Shown: positions 17,826 to 27,968, counted from the stretch's first letter. The stretch: DNA of 64,000 bases from CAVSVP01 sp963731125 (GCA_963731125.1 CAVSVP010000006.1:186001-250000), one strand, 5' to 3'. Notes: generated by a model not told the origin, from the sequence alone. A program made the numbers and translations.

Positions 17826-19185
17826 ACTGTTTCGCACCACCGCGTTTCGCTGGTCGCTGCTTTACGCTTGCCTGTATAGCCTGATGTTAGCGGCGGGACT
17901 TGTATTCAGTTACTGGTCCATGGCCAGCTATATCGAGAACCAGATTGACGCTCGACTGCGCCTGGAAACGAAAATGCTGCTCAACTTGTATCAGGATAAG
18001 GCCATGCCGGCGCTAGCAGAGGCCATCCGGCAACGCAGCCAACGAAATGGCCAGCCCAACATTTTTTTTTATCGCCTGCTAGGGCGTATCATTGACGGTT
18101 CACCAGCTCCGCTGCAAAGACCCGAGCAAGCGCGTGTCTACGCAACACTGCAACTGCGTGACATATTTCCTCTCAGTCAACTTCAGCATAGCAGCGACAC
18201 CCCGGTCCGGGTGCTTGTAACAAAATTACCCCAGGGACAAAAACTCATCGTAGGACGCGATCTCAACAACGAGCAGCAACTACTAGATCACACCTTACAT
18301 GTGATGTTGGGAGTCATTGGCGTTACTTTTTTCTTAGTCATATTGGGCAGCATTTTACTGGGTTATAAAACGTTGCGCCGGATTGATGCCGTCAGCCACA
18401 CCGCCGGAGAAATCATGGCCGGCGATTTATCACAACGCATTCCCCTGACCGACCGCGACGATGAATTTGATTTGCTGGGGCGCAAACTCAATGCAATGCT
18501 CGAGCGTATCGAGCAGCTTTTGGCAGGCATGCGACAGGTGACCGATAACATTGCTCATGATTTACGCAGCCCCCTAAATCGCCTGCGTAACCGCTTAGAC
18601 ATTACCCTGCTCGAGGCTCGCAACAAAGATGAGTATCGCACCGTGCTCGAACAAACCACTGTCGATATTGACGAACTGCTTAGAATTTTTAATGCATTGC
18701 TTAACATTGCCCAAGCCGAAGCGGGCATTCGTCGTGATGAATGGAAAACTTTAGATCTAGCGGCACTTGCCGAGGAGTTGGCTGAGCTTTACGGCGCGGT
18801 GGCCGAGGAACGCGGAGTCCAATGGTTAAATGATTTCGTACCAAATACCCATGTTTGGGGTAATCGCCAGCTATTGGCTCAGGCGATCAGTAATCTGTTG
18901 GATAACGCAGTGAAGTACACGCCCTCCGGTGGCCGCATTGAGTTGCGTGTGAATGACCCCGATGGTCAACCAATGCTGAGTGTCATCGATACTGGACCGG
19001 GTATTCCTGCCGAAGAGCGCGAGCGGGTACTGGAACGTTTTGTACGCCTGGATAGTGCCCGCAGCCAATCCGGCAGCGGACTCGGGCTAAGTCTCGTCAA
19101 AGCCGTCGCCAAACTGCACAAGGCAGAGTTAGTGATAGCGGATAATCATCCAGGACTAAGGGTTTCGTTGCAATTTGCGCGTTGA
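17812..19185 (+). CDS. membrane sensor histidine kinase
   Basis: The cognate kinase of the preceding regulator, 457 residues from the ATG at 17812, with a GAGGTG site 15 bases upstream and overlapping the regulator stop. Two membrane helices (about residues 12-38 and 163-186) enclose a periplasmic sensor of some 125 residues. HAMP, then HisKA with the phosphorylated His249 in NIAHDLRSPLNRLRN, and the HATPase domain with LLDNAVKYTP (N box), VIDTGPGIP (G1) and SGSGLGLSLVK (G2) follow. HDLRSPL instead of HELRTPL is a common variant. Envelope stress sensing is suggested only by the neighbouring protease. Confidence 0.92.
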   Translation: MSRIRLFRTTAFRWSLLYACLYSLMLAAGLVFSYWSMASYIENQIDARLRLETKMLLNLYQDKAMPALAEAIRQRSQRNGQPNIFFYRLLGRIIDGSPAPLQRPEQARVYATLQLRDIFPLSQLQHSSDTPVRVLVTKLPQGQKLIVGRDLNNEQQLLDHTLHVMLGVIGVTFFLVILGSILLGYKTLRRIDAVSHTAGEIMAGDLSQRIPLTDRDDEFDLLGRKLNAMLERIEQLLAGMRQVTDNIAHDLRSPLNRLRNRLDITLLEARNKDEYRTVLEQTTVDIDELLRIFNALLNIAQAEAGIRRDEWKTLDLAALAEELAELYGAVAEERGVQWLNDFVPNTHVWGNRQLLAQAISNLLDNAVKYTPSGGRIELRVNDPDGQPMLSVIDTGPGIPAEERERVLERFVRLDSARSQSGSGLGLSLVKAVAKLHKAELVIADNHPGLRVSLQFAR

Positions 19186-19257
19186 TATATCGGTATTAAC
19201 CGACTAAAGCATTTAGTAACAGTAAGAGCCTCCTTCCGTCGCCACGACGACACAGAT

Positions 19258-19705
19258 TTGCAGGAAGAAAGCAGGGTTCGCTCGATTCAACGCATTAGAT
19301 TACTGCCAAACCGCAATGCGGCATGGGTGGCTTACACTTATTTTCGCTGGCTGCCTCGCTTTGTGTGGCCCTGGGTTCTATGCCAACTTGATGCGGAAGG
19401 ATCCTACCAAATTGATACGCGCTTTCCCCGGCTACACCTGTTGACGCTTACTTTTAAACCCGCTCACAGCTCACCGGATCGGCGTATGTACTTTTATTAC
19501 CGGCGGCATCTTGGCCAAACCTCCTGGCAATCGACGGGCCCGCTTCGAGTTCCGGGATGTGCTTAACAACCGCTTTACCATCGCCGCCATTCACAATTAT
19601 GCACCTTTCCTACCTTGGTACTTTTACAGTACTACCCAAGCGCTTATCCATTTATCAGTCATGAAAGCCTATCAAAGACATCTGGCTAAGTTAGCCAATC
19701 GTTGA
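19258..19705 (+). pseudogene. frameshifted conserved hypothetical protein
   Basis: Two overlapping frames make one protein. The first runs from 19258 (WVAYTYFRWLPRFVWPWVLC, then a strand-rich stretch ending SSPDRRMYF). The second picks up at about 19490 (FITGGILAKPPGNRRARFEF, then AAIHNYAPFLPWYFYSTTQA) and ends at 19705. A one-base shift near 19490 separates them. The joined product of about 148 residues looks like a single cytoplasmic domain of a family I cannot name. It may be a real mutation or a sequencing error. There is no ATG start; TTG at 19258 is the first candidate. Confidence 0.5.
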
Positions 19706-20135
19706 CGTTGTGGGCGGCAGTTTGAGCGTGTCTATACATGACTACCACTCAAGGTAAGAACTGAAAATCATCGATGATTGCCGTATAACAACAATAGTAT
19801 TTTTTTATTTGGAACCACCTGTCTCACCAAAAATAGTCAATCCACAACTCTATTCAGTGTAAAACTTCAAGAGTTTCTCTTGCAGCCACTATATTTTAAT
19901 TTAGCAAAATAACACTGCTTTCATTTAACAAGTAGGGAGTTTCGTTACTCTAACTATTTGACAATTGTTCACACTTTGAGGGTAGGATAAATAGCAAGTA
20001 ACCACCATAATCTTTACTTAATATACGAACGACGAAGCGATTAATGGAACCAAAATTTCGCCTGAAAACTCCGGTATTCTCTTGGTCGTCATTGCACCGA
20101 AACAGGAAACCTGCTCTTTGTAGTAACGGGAAAAT
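19706..20135. other. gene-free region
   Basis: 430 bases, AT-rich in the middle, between the frameshifted gene and the small hypothetical gene. No gene, hairpin or recognisable promoter stands out. Confidence 0.4.
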
Positions 20136-20579
20136 ATGATGAATACAGAAATTCAACTTATCAAGCAAGAATTTTACAAGCATTTGAAAACTCAACAGGA
20201 ACAGATTGCAAAGCTGCTCAATTTAATAAAAAAATTAACGCAACCCCTGCCTCAATACAACGAGGCTATCAATGTACTTAATAATAAAATTGATCAAATT
20301 AGAGTCTCGCAACTAATTTTATATACGCTGTATCTGCAAAGCGACGAAGAAAAGAAATTGCATTTATCAACACAAATTGAAAAAATGCTTAACACAGCAG
20401 ATTTTTCAAAGAATAAATATCTTGAAGGAGTATTAAGAGACTTTCTGCTTATTTTAAAACAGCCCGACAAAGATGAAGAAGACAAACCGGAAACTGTTGC
20501 CAGGCCTGCTTGGTTTCAAGGTATAATTGACGGAGGAAAAACCTACAATAGCCGTGAGTCCATGGACAATAATCATTAA
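20136..20579 (+). CDS. hypothetical helical protein
   Basis: A 147-residue protein of low GC (many Asn, Lys, Ile codons) unlike its neighbours. It is almost entirely helical and charged. A coiled-coil-like first part (EFYKHLKTQQEQIAKLLNLI) is followed by a second helical region and an acidic stretch PDKDEEDKPE, then a conserved-looking tail WFQGIIDGGKTYNSRES. No signal peptide or membrane segment is present. The start is ATG at 20136, with a second ATG at 20139, after a weak GGGAAAAT site. It is not recognised. Composition suggests horizontal origin, but this is only an impression. Confidence 0.55.
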   Translation: MMNTEIQLIKQEFYKHLKTQQEQIAKLLNLIKKLTQPLPQYNEAINVLNNKIDQIRVSQLILYTLYLQSDEEKKLHLSTQIEKMLNTADFSKNKYLEGVLRDFLLILKQPDKDEEDKPETVARPAWFQGIIDGGKTYNSRESMDNNH

Positions 20580-21229
20580 ATTCTCCTGCTGCTAGCACAC
20601 TGTCTTCTCTCGATGGTTTTATATGTTACTGGGAGTGAGTTTTGTTGTGACATTTTTTATTAAGTTTTTGATTTTAAAATAAAAATATAAAAATTTTTTA
20701 GAATAAATTACAGTTCAAATGTATTATTTCTATATTTAGCAAGTAAAGTTTTTTAAGACCGCAGAGCGACTCAATTCACATAGGAAAAACCATAACACTG
20801 ACTTCTATCAATCCAGGGAATGTCATTAACAGCCACCGCATTTAATAGCCATTGCACTGACGTCGGCGCCTTCAGAAACAGTGTGACGCACATTTTTGCA
20901 AATGCTCGCCTACAACATCGATTCCTTTTGCATCATTCTACTCCCCATTAATCGGTTCCTTCCCGCTGCCGATACCATCTCTGTAAAATAAATCGTTGTA
21001 TGTCTATACGATATCGGTAGACCCTCGCCGGAAAGTCATACAAACCTTCAGACTCCCCAGTTTCAGTCGTTACAACACTCCCTCAAAGTTTCCCAATAAA
21101 GAAAACGGAAAGGTAACTTCCTATACTTGGAAAACCACAAATCACTGGTGGTAAGCTGCTTAATCCGCGCAGTGCATGGGTAAGGCCAAGTGTTCACCTG
21201 ATACATCAAAATGAAGCAGATTTCTCAAT
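20580..21229. other. gene-free region upstream of the PTS operon
   Basis: 650 bases without a gene. The left part is very AT-rich (20640-20750). The right part presumably carries the promoter of the PTS genes. A degenerate CRP-like half site (TGTGACGCACATTT, from about 20882) was noticed but lacks the second half. Nothing else stands out. Confidence 0.4.
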
Positions 21230-23836
21230 ATGAACAACACTTCTCAAGTCCAAACTACCACTAAGCTTGTTCTTAAAGCTCCACTAACGGGTTATTTAAT
21301 GCCCATTGAGCGAGTTCCGGATCCGGTATTTGCTCAGAAAATGGTAGGCGATGGCATTTCCATCGACCCTCTAAGCCAGTGCCTGCTGGCACCCTGTGAT
21401 GGTGCAGTCGTGCAACTGCACTCTGCTGGTCACGCGGTAACGTTGGGTACGACCGATGGCGTTGAAGTGATGATGCACATTGGTCTGGACACCATCGATC
21501 TCAAGGGAAAGGGCTTTACGCCCAAAGTTAAAAATGGCGACAGGGTGGAAACAGGGGATGCGCTCATTGAATTTGATGCGGATTATATCGCGACCCACGC
21601 GAAAAGCCTGCTGACCCAGATCGTTATCACCAACAGCGATTTGATTGCGGCGTTCGAACCCCAGACTGGCAGCGTCACGGCTGGCGAAGATATTATCCTG
21701 AAATTAACCCTCGCCGGCACCAAAGCGGCGGCGGAAGAGAAAATGGAAGCGGCTAAAACAATCACCTCAGAAGCTATTTTAGTGCCTAACCCCACGGGGT
21801 TACACGCCAGACCTGCAGCGGTACTAGCCAACGTTGCCAAGCGCTTCAAAGCGGATATTCGGCTCCAACGAGGTGATAATCAAGCCAATGCCAAAAGCGT
21901 CGTTGCCATTATGGGGCTTGAGGTCAATTATGGCGATAAAATCAATCTCGTCGCCAAAGGACCTGACGCCGACGAAGCAATTGCAAAGCTTATTCCTCTC
22001 CTACGAGAGGGACTGGGAGATGAGGGAGCCAAGCCGGCACCGGCACCGGCCAGTATGACCGTATCGGAGATAGCCGCCCCCTCTCCGCGACTCCATGCTG
22101 AAGATCCGAACTTACTATTAGGCGTTGCCGCCTCGCCGGGATTAGCCGTAGGCAATGTCTTTCAAATGCGCCGCGAGGAAATCCAGGTGCCAGAAACGGC
22201 TGAGAATCCGAACCGGGAACGACGCCGTCTGGAAGAAGCCATTGAGGAGGCAAAGATCCAGTTGGAAGCCTTGCAGGCAAGGCTTCACTCGGAAGCTGAT
22301 CCGGCTAAGGCGGCTATCTTCGCTGCTCATGAAGAGCTTCTAGGGGATCCCGATCTGCTCGATATTGCCGATGGAGCCATTGCGAAAGGCAATAGCGCCG
22401 CTTTTGCCTGGCAAAGAGCTTACACCACTCATGCCGAACGGCTGAGTCATCTACGCAACGAATTGTTGGCCGCCCGTGCCAACGACCTTCAGGATGTGGG
22501 ACGGCGCGTATTGCAACTTCTCACCGGTATCGAAATTAAGGAGCCGGACATTCCTATCAGTACCATTTTAATCGCAGAAGATTTAAGCCCTTCAGACACC
22601 GCCAATCTGGATCGCTCCAAAGTGCTGGGTTTCTGTACCACGGCGGGAGGCGCCTCCTCTCACGTCGCAATTCTGGCCCGTTCCCTGGATATTCCGGCGG
22701 TGGCCGGCATTGATCCGGACGCCTTAGATTTGCCCGATGGGACTCCGGTTATCTTAGACGGCAGCAAGGGCACCCTGCGGCTCAACCCCTCCGCCGAGGA
22801 GATAGCTCGCATTCAGCGTCGCCAGGCAAAATTGGCGGCAAAACGGAAAAAAGATATGGAAACAGCATTAGAGCCTGCGCAAACCACCGACAACCATCGC
22901 ATTGAAGTGGTGGCCAATATCGGCGGTTTAGCCGATGCAGAACAGACAGTTAAGCTCGGCGGTGAAGGGGTGGGTCTACTGCGCTCGGAATTTTTGTTTC
23001 TGGAACGCACCACGGCGCCTAGTGAGGACGAACAGTGGCAGACTTATCAGTCGATTGCCCAAGCATTAGGCTCGGAAAGGCTCTTAATCATCCGCACTCT
23101 CGACGTGGGAGGGGACAAGCCTTTGCCTTACCTGCCAATTCCCCGAGAAGAAAATCCTTTTCTCGGTGAGCGTGGTATCCGCGTTGCCTTAGACCGTCCG
23201 GAGATTTTTCGCACGCAACTCCGGGCAATCTTAAGGGCTGCCAAGGCCGGTAAGATCGGTGTGATGTTCCCGATGGTGGCCACCCTCTCAGAATTGCGTG
23301 CAGCTAAAGCCATGCTGGAGGAAGAACGGCAGAAACTCAATCTAGCCGCCATCGCGGTAGGCATTATGGTGGAAGTACCTGCTGTCGCGGTAATGGCTGA
23401 ACAATTTGCCAAAGAAGTCGATTTCTTTTCCATCGGCACCAATGATCTCACTCAATATACTCTGGCCATGGACCGTGGCCATCCCCAGCTGGCTCCCCAA
23501 GTGGACGGTCTCAATCCCGGCGTACTACAACTGATCGCTAATACTGTACGAGCGGCTCATCAGTATAATAAATGGGTCGGCGTTTGCGGTGGCATCGCCA
23601 GCGATCCCCAGGCGGTGCCTATCCTGCTTGGCTTGGGCGTTGACGAACTGAGCGTCAGCGTACCCACTATCCCTGGCATCAAAGCCCAGATTCGGGAGCT
23701 GAGTCTGGCCGACTGTCAACAACTGGCGCAGCAGGCATTACAGCAAGATAACGCGAGCGAAGTTAGAGCGCTATGCCCGGATCCTCTCGAAGAGGAGGCT
23801 AATTCTCCGGTGCTTGCTGACAATTCAACGACATAG
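21230..23836 (+). CDS. multiphosphoryl transfer protein, EIIA(Glc)-HPr-EI fusion
   Basis: One 868-residue polypeptide carries three sugar phosphotransferase steps. Residues 1-165 are an EIIA of the glucose class, with the active His83 in MMHIGLDTIDLKGKGF. Residues about 180-262 are HPr, with His192 in NPTGLHARPAA. Residues about 293-850 are Enzyme I, with His478 in TAGGASSHVAILARSLDIPA, the PEP-binding domain (RSEFLFLERTTAPSEDEQW) and the C-terminal VCGGIASDP cysteine. The phosphate flow is PEP to EI to HPr to EIIA and on to the membrane EIICB encoded next. The last codons lie 11 bases before the next start, so the two are an operon. Fusion of all soluble parts makes the sugar route self-contained. 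Confidence 0.95.
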   Translation: MNNTSQVQTTTKLVLKAPLTGYLMPIERVPDPVFAQKMVGDGISIDPLSQCLLAPCDGAVVQLHSAGHAVTLGTTDGVEVMMHIGLDTIDLKGKGFTPKVKNGDRVETGDALIEFDADYIATHAKSLLTQIVITNSDLIAAFEPQTGSVTAGEDIILKLTLAGTKAAAEEKMEAAKTITSEAILVPNPTGLHARPAAVLANVAKRFKADIRLQRGDNQANAKSVVAIMGLEVNYGDKINLVAKGPDADEAIAKLIPLLREGLGDEGAKPAPAPASMTVSEIAAPSPRLHAEDPNLLLGVAASPGLAVGNVFQMRREEIQVPETAENPNRERRRLEEAIEEAKIQLEALQARLHSEADPAKAAIFAAHEELLGDPDLLDIADGAIAKGNSAAFAWQRAYTTHAERLSHLRNELLAARANDLQDVGRRVLQLLTGIEIKEPDIPISTILIAEDLSPSDTANLDRSKVLGFCTTAGGASSHVAILARSLDIPAVAGIDPDALDLPDGTPVILDGSKGTLRLNPSAEEIARIQRRQAKLAAKRKKDMETALEPAQTTDNHRIEVVANIGGLADAEQTVKLGGEGVGLLRSEFLFLERTTAPSEDEQWQTYQSIAQALGSERLLIIRTLDVGGDKPLPYLPIPREENPFLGERGIRVALDRPEIFRTQLRAILRAAKAGKIGVMFPMVATLSELRAAKAMLEEERQKLNLAAIAVGIMVEVPAVAVMAEQFAKEVDFFSIGTNDLTQYTLAMDRGHPQLAPQVDGLNPGVLQLIANTVRAAHQYNKWVGVCGGIASDPQAVPILLGLGVDELSVSVPTIPGIKAQIRELSLADCQQLAQQALQQDNASEVRALCPDPLEEEANSPVLADNSTT

Positions 23837-23846
23837 GAAAAGAATC

Positions 23847-25658
23847 GTGAAAATACTAGGCAATGCTTTTGAGTTTCTGCAAAAGATCGGCAAATCGTTA
23901 ATGCTGCCGGTAGCCATTCTGCCGGTCGCGGGTATTCTGTTGGGGGTCGGTGGTGCCCTGCTGTCGGGAGCGGAGCGCGGCGTCATTCAGATTGATCTCG
24001 GTTGGCTACTGCTGCTCTTCGAGATCATGAAAAACTCAGGCGAGCCGATTTTTGCCAACCTGCCATTGATCTTCGCGGTTGGGGTCGCCCTGGGACTGGC
24101 CAATAACGACGGCGTCTCCGCACTAGCCGCCATTGTCGGTTACGTGGTTATGCTGGGCACCATGGGCGTAGTGGCTAGCCATCTGGGAATTGAGGCCACA
24201 CCCATTATGGGTATCCCGTCGATTAACACGGGGGTTTTTGGCGGCATTATTGTCGGCTGGGCCGCCGCAGTCTTGTTTAACCGGTTCTTCCGGATTCAGC
24301 TGCCGTCTTACGTTGGATTCTTCGCCGGCAAACGTTTCGTGCCCATTATCACGGCATTTGCTGCGATTGCGATCGGCATCGCGCTGAGTTTTATCTGGCC
24401 TCCTATTCAAGCTGCCATCAATGTCTTTTCCGACTTTGCGGCTGAGGGTAATCCCGGCTTGGCTGTTTTTATTTACGGCATTGTGGAACGTATGCTGATT
24501 CCTTTTGGTTTACACCACATTTGGAACGTGCCCTTTTTCTTTGAGGTCGGCCAGTTTATTACGCCCGGTGGTGAGGTTGTAAGCGGTGAAATTACCCGCT
24601 TTTTCGCTGGCGATCCCACTGCCGGCAATCTGGGAGGCGGTTATCTCTTTAAAATGTTCGGGCTGCCGGCAGCAGCACTGGCTATCTGGCAGTGCGCCAA
24701 ACCGGAAAACAAAACAAAGATCGGCAGTATTATGGCTTCGGCGGCCTTGACCTCGTTTTTAACCGGCATTACCGAACCGTTGGAATTCTCATTTCTATTC
24801 GTTGCACCCATTCTTTATGCTGTCCATGCCGTATTGGCCGGATTCGCTTTTTTGACTATGTATATCTTGGGTGCCAAACTCGGTTATACCTTCTCTCACG
24901 GTTTTATCGATTATGCCCTGTTCTTTGCCATGGATACTCGGCCCTGGCTGGTGTTGGTGGTAGGTCCCATTTGGGCACTGCTTTACTATATCGTCTTTCG
25001 GACGCTGATCTTAAAGTTCGATTTAAAGACGCCGGGTCGCGAGGCCGAGGAAGTCAGCCTTTCAGACGCCCAAGCTGATGTGGCTCAGGGTTTTGCCAAA
25101 GAGTTGGTGCTAGCCTTTGGCGGTAGAAGCAATATTAGAAATCTGGATGCCTGTATCACCCGGCTGCGGGTGGGAGTGAATGATATCCACAAGACTAACC
25201 AGAACAAACTCAAAGCCCTCGGCGCTGCCGGCGTCGTCGTCGTTGGTAATGGTCTGCAAGCCATCTTTGGCACCCGCTCCGAAAATTTGAAGACGGATAT
25301 GGAAGAGTATCTAAAGACTGCTGGCCCCGAAGCGGAGCTTACCGAGGAAATCCCCGCCGCGGTGGAGTACGCTCCCAAAGGTCTCGAGCCCAAGCTGCGT
25401 GATCCCGATGCACCAAGTAAGGTGAGCGACTTCATCAAAGCGCTAGGTGGAGCTAAAAACATCAGTAAGGTGGAACCCTGCGCTGAAACACGCTTGCGAC
25501 TGATGGTTGCAGACGACGCCTCAGTGGATGAAACGGCACTGCGTGCCGCCGGTGTTAACGGTGTGATGCGCCTCGCCAATCACACCTTACACCTTCTGGT
25601 CGGCCTTAACGCTGATCAATACGCCGCAGAAATGCAAGGACAATTGGCATCCCCATAA
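23847..25658 (+). CDS. PTS glucose/N-acetylglucosamine-type EIICB permease with two IIB domains
   Basis: The membrane sugar transporter of the operon, 603 residues from the GTG at 23847 (AGGAAA site after the previous stop; an in-frame TTG at 23814 is less likely). The EIIC domain has about ten helices, including the conserved ERMLIPFGLHHIWNVPFF and GITEPLEFSFLFVAP. Two IIB domains follow, with phosphorylatable cysteines at about residue 436 (LDACITRLR) and 545 (VEPCAETRLR). Glucose PtsG and NagE usually carry one IIB. Glucose or GlcNAc is likely; the missing EIIA is supplied by the upstream fusion protein. Confidence 0.93.
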   Translation: MKILGNAFEFLQKIGKSLMLPVAILPVAGILLGVGGALLSGAERGVIQIDLGWLLLLFEIMKNSGEPIFANLPLIFAVGVALGLANNDGVSALAAIVGYVVMLGTMGVVASHLGIEATPIMGIPSINTGVFGGIIVGWAAAVLFNRFFRIQLPSYVGFFAGKRFVPIITAFAAIAIGIALSFIWPPIQAAINVFSDFAAEGNPGLAVFIYGIVERMLIPFGLHHIWNVPFFFEVGQFITPGGEVVSGEITRFFAGDPTAGNLGGGYLFKMFGLPAAALAIWQCAKPENKTKIGSIMASAALTSFLTGITEPLEFSFLFVAPILYAVHAVLAGFAFLTMYILGAKLGYTFSHGFIDYALFFAMDTRPWLVLVVGPIWALLYYIVFRTLILKFDLKTPGREAEEVSLSDAQADVAQGFAKELVLAFGGRSNIRNLDACITRLRVGVNDIHKTNQNKLKALGAAGVVVVGNGLQAIFGTRSENLKTDMEEYLKTAGPEAELTEEIPAAVEYAPKGLEPKLRDPDAPSKVSDFIKALGGAKNISKVEPCAETRLRLMVADDASVDETALRAAGVNGVMRLANHTLHLLVGLNADQYAAEMQGQLASP

Positions 25659-25746
25659 AGTCACTAAAGACCCACCCTATTCGGTTCAGGAACGCTTGTC
25701 ACCTGCTCCGTAAGCGAAACGGGTAGCATATCCATTTTCTCTATAT

Positions 25747-25777
25747 CCCTTTATCCTCCAGAGAGGAGGATAAGGGG
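25747..25777. terminator. strong hairpin after the PTS operon
   Basis: CCCTTTATCCTCC pairs with GGAGGATAAGGGG around an AGAGA loop, with one imperfection in the stem. It lies about 90 bases past the permease stop and 110 bases beyond the stop of the leftward gene on the right, so it may end transcription from both sides. No T run follows, so termination is inferred from position. Confidence 0.5.
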
Positions 25778-25886
25778 AATATCCCAGGCAAGCCGATTTC
25801 GCAAATGGCAGAGCGATCGTTAGAGTCTTAAAGTCATTTATTGGATCCCAAGCGGGTAGAAAAATCAGGAAAGATTAACCAGGAGC

Positions 25887-27431
25887 TTAAACGGACGACG
25901 TGTGTTGAGAAATCGGAGAGCCAGGCTTAGTGATATTTTTCTCGGCTTCTTCGGCCCGTGCCGCGATAGCTCGCACCATACCGTTAAAAACGAGCTGATG
26001 CATTGGTGCCAGAGCATACCAGTATAACAACCCCCAAATTCCGGCGGGATGCCAGTAGGCAGTCATGGTAATGCGGGTATATTCCCCCTGCTCAGGCTCC
26101 GGGTGAATCACAAACTCCAGAACCGATGATCCAGGGGCTTTCATGCCGAACAGCAGAGTGAGGCTTTTTTCCGGCTCTATACCGATCACGCGCCATGCGT
26201 CAATCGTATCACCTATACGCAATTCGTAGGAATGGCGGCGGCGGCGCTGTAGTCCATGGCCTCCCATCAGCCAGTCCAGTGTACCGCGTAGTGTCCACAG
26301 AAAATCCATATAATAATAGCCTTTTTTACCACCGATAGAGGCTATCTGGCGCCATACCAGCTTGACTGGTGCTTTGGCAAGAGACGTAGCACTTGCCTTT
26401 TTTGCATAAAAAGCATAATCCGGACGATAATCGCGAAAAATTAACGCACCTTCAGTCCAACGTGCTGCAACGGCATTTTGCCGTTCTGCTTCCAAAGCAG
26501 CCATCACCGCCTCTCGAAATGTTAGCAGGCGCTGCGGAATAAGTTTACGCAACGCCTCGGGATCGGCGGGAATATCATGTTTTAATCCGCCAATCAGCGC
26601 CCTAGCGATGTTGGCAGGAACCGTGGTCACGAGACTTAACCAATAGGAAGACAACTGTGGTGTTAGCACAGGCACAGGAATAATGATGGTTTTTTTTCCC
26701 ACCACTTCACCGTACTGACGCATAAGTTGTTCATAGCTAAGCAGTTCGGGACCGGCAACGTCAAAGATACCACCGGCTGTGGCTCGCAGCTTCGGTACTT
26801 TAACCAAGTACTCTAGCAGATTGTCCAGAGCAATGGGGGTCGATCTGGATTTTACCCAGCGCGGCGTCAGCATAGCGGGTAGATTATTAACGAGATCTCT
26901 TATCACCTCGAAGGCAGCCGATCCCGGTCCGACGATAATGCTGGCGCGAATCTCGGTAACCGGCACCGCACCGGCACGCAACCGTTCGCCGGTTTCCTGT
27001 CGTGAAACCAAATGCTCGGAGTCTGCCTTAGGTGGCACCAACCCACCCAAATACACGATGCGCTGGACACCTGCACACTCAGCAGCCTGTGCAAAATTAT
27101 CAGCGGCTTCCAGATCCAAGCGCCCAAAATTACGCCCGGCCGCCATGGAATGCACCAAATAGTAGGCTACATCAATATTGTTGAGAACCGGAATCAACGT
27201 TGCCGGTTTCAGTGCATCAGCTTCAACCAGTTCAACGCCCTGCCAACCCCGCCCTTCTAACACTTGACTATGCCGCGCAGAAGCGCGCACCTGGTAACCA
27301 TGCTCAAGCAGGCGTGGAACGAGATTCGTGCCAATATAACCACTCGCGCCAAATACAAGTACGCGCAAAGATGAGCGTTGCCGCTCGCCAATGCTTGGCG
27401 GGTTCGACCGAAGTTCATTATTATCTGTCAT
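25887..27431 (-). CDS. NAD(P)-binding SDR / DUF2867 protein
   Basis: A 514-residue protein in two parts. Residues about 20-310 are an atypical short-chain dehydrogenase/NmrA-like Rossmann domain, with the dinucleotide motif VFGASGYIGTNLV, the YYLVHSMAAG stretch and the YLGGL strand. Residues about 330-490 match DUF2867, with the DFLWTLRGTLDWLMGG and WRVIGIEPEKSLTLLFGMKAPG signatures, a lipid-pocket-like START fold. Such fusions are widespread in proteobacteria without a defined substrate. It is monocistronic and convergent with the PTS operon. Confidence 0.85.
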   Translation of the reverse strand: MTDNNELRSNPPSIGERQRSSLRVLVFGASGYIGTNLVPRLLEHGYQVRASARHSQVLEGRGWQGVELVEADALKPATLIPVLNNIDVAYYLVHSMAAGRNFGRLDLEAADNFAQAAECAGVQRIVYLGGLVPPKADSEHLVSRQETGERLRAGAVPVTEIRASIIVGPGSAAFEVIRDLVNNLPAMLTPRWVKSRSTPIALDNLLEYLVKVPKLRATAGGIFDVAGPELLSYEQLMRQYGEVVGKKTIIIPVPVLTPQLSSYWLSLVTTVPANIARALIGGLKHDIPADPEALRKLIPQRLLTFREAVMAALEAERQNAVAARWTEGALIFRDYRPDYAFYAKKASATSLAKAPVKLVWRQIASIGGKKGYYYMDFLWTLRGTLDWLMGGHGLQRRRRHSYELRIGDTIDAWRVIGIEPEKSLTLLFGMKAPGSSVLEFVIHPEPEQGEYTRITMTAYWHPAGIWGLLYWYALAPMHQLVFNGMVRAIAARAEEAEKNITKPGSPISQHTSSV

Positions 27432-27635
27432 GCAACGGAAATCGTTAAGAAGATCTATCGAATAAAATGTTTCTCTACATCGATTGACTTGGTCCGAAGG
27501 GTAAAGTTCTTTAAGTAATCGGCAATGCCGTCAGTGATTGTTCTCAATAAGATGCAATATTACAGATAACCATCCGTAAGGCGGTTCACCAAACGGACGG
27601 TTAGCCAGACGTGCTTTGCACGATCAACTGCTAAA

Positions 27636-27968
27636 TCAATGGTGATTTGGTACCATGGCAAAGTACGGCCGATTAGAGCCTGCGGGGACTGCCGTTACCC
27701 CGTTAACACTGCGATCATTAAATCCCGCCAAACGGGGTCTTGCGGAGATTCGTGGTTGGTTAGATCCCTCAGGGGCTACCATTACCCAGTTAACACGCCC
27801 CTCAAATCCTACTAAACGGGGTTTTACGGAGATTCGCGGTTGGCTAGATCCCTCGGGGGCTGCCACTACCCAGTTAACACCTCGATTATTGAACGATTCA
27901 GCTGATACGTTCCCGCTCACAGCCAAAATAGCAACACAACCGATTAAGGAACCAACGATACGCCTCAT
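27636..27968 (-). CDS. small secreted three-repeat protein
   Basis: A 110-residue protein with a signal peptide (about residues 1-23, VAILAVSGNVSA). The mature part is made of three imperfect copies of a unit of about 30 residues with the core VNWVxxAPEGSxQPRISxxPRL. The start is ATG at 27968 with a strong GGAGGT site, which decides between this and the antisense frame on the plus strand. No cysteines, no known domain. It could be a periplasmic or surface peptide, but the function is unknown. Confidence 0.65.
   Translation of the reverse strand: MRRIVGSLIGCVAILAVSGNVSAESFNNRGVNWVVAAPEGSSQPRISVKPRLVGFEGRVNWVMVAPEGSNQPRISARPRLAGFNDRSVNGVTAVPAGSNRPYFAMVPNHH

Noticed and set aside
20882..20900. 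CRP-like site upstream of the PTS operon
   Set aside because: Only one half site matches; the second half is missing.
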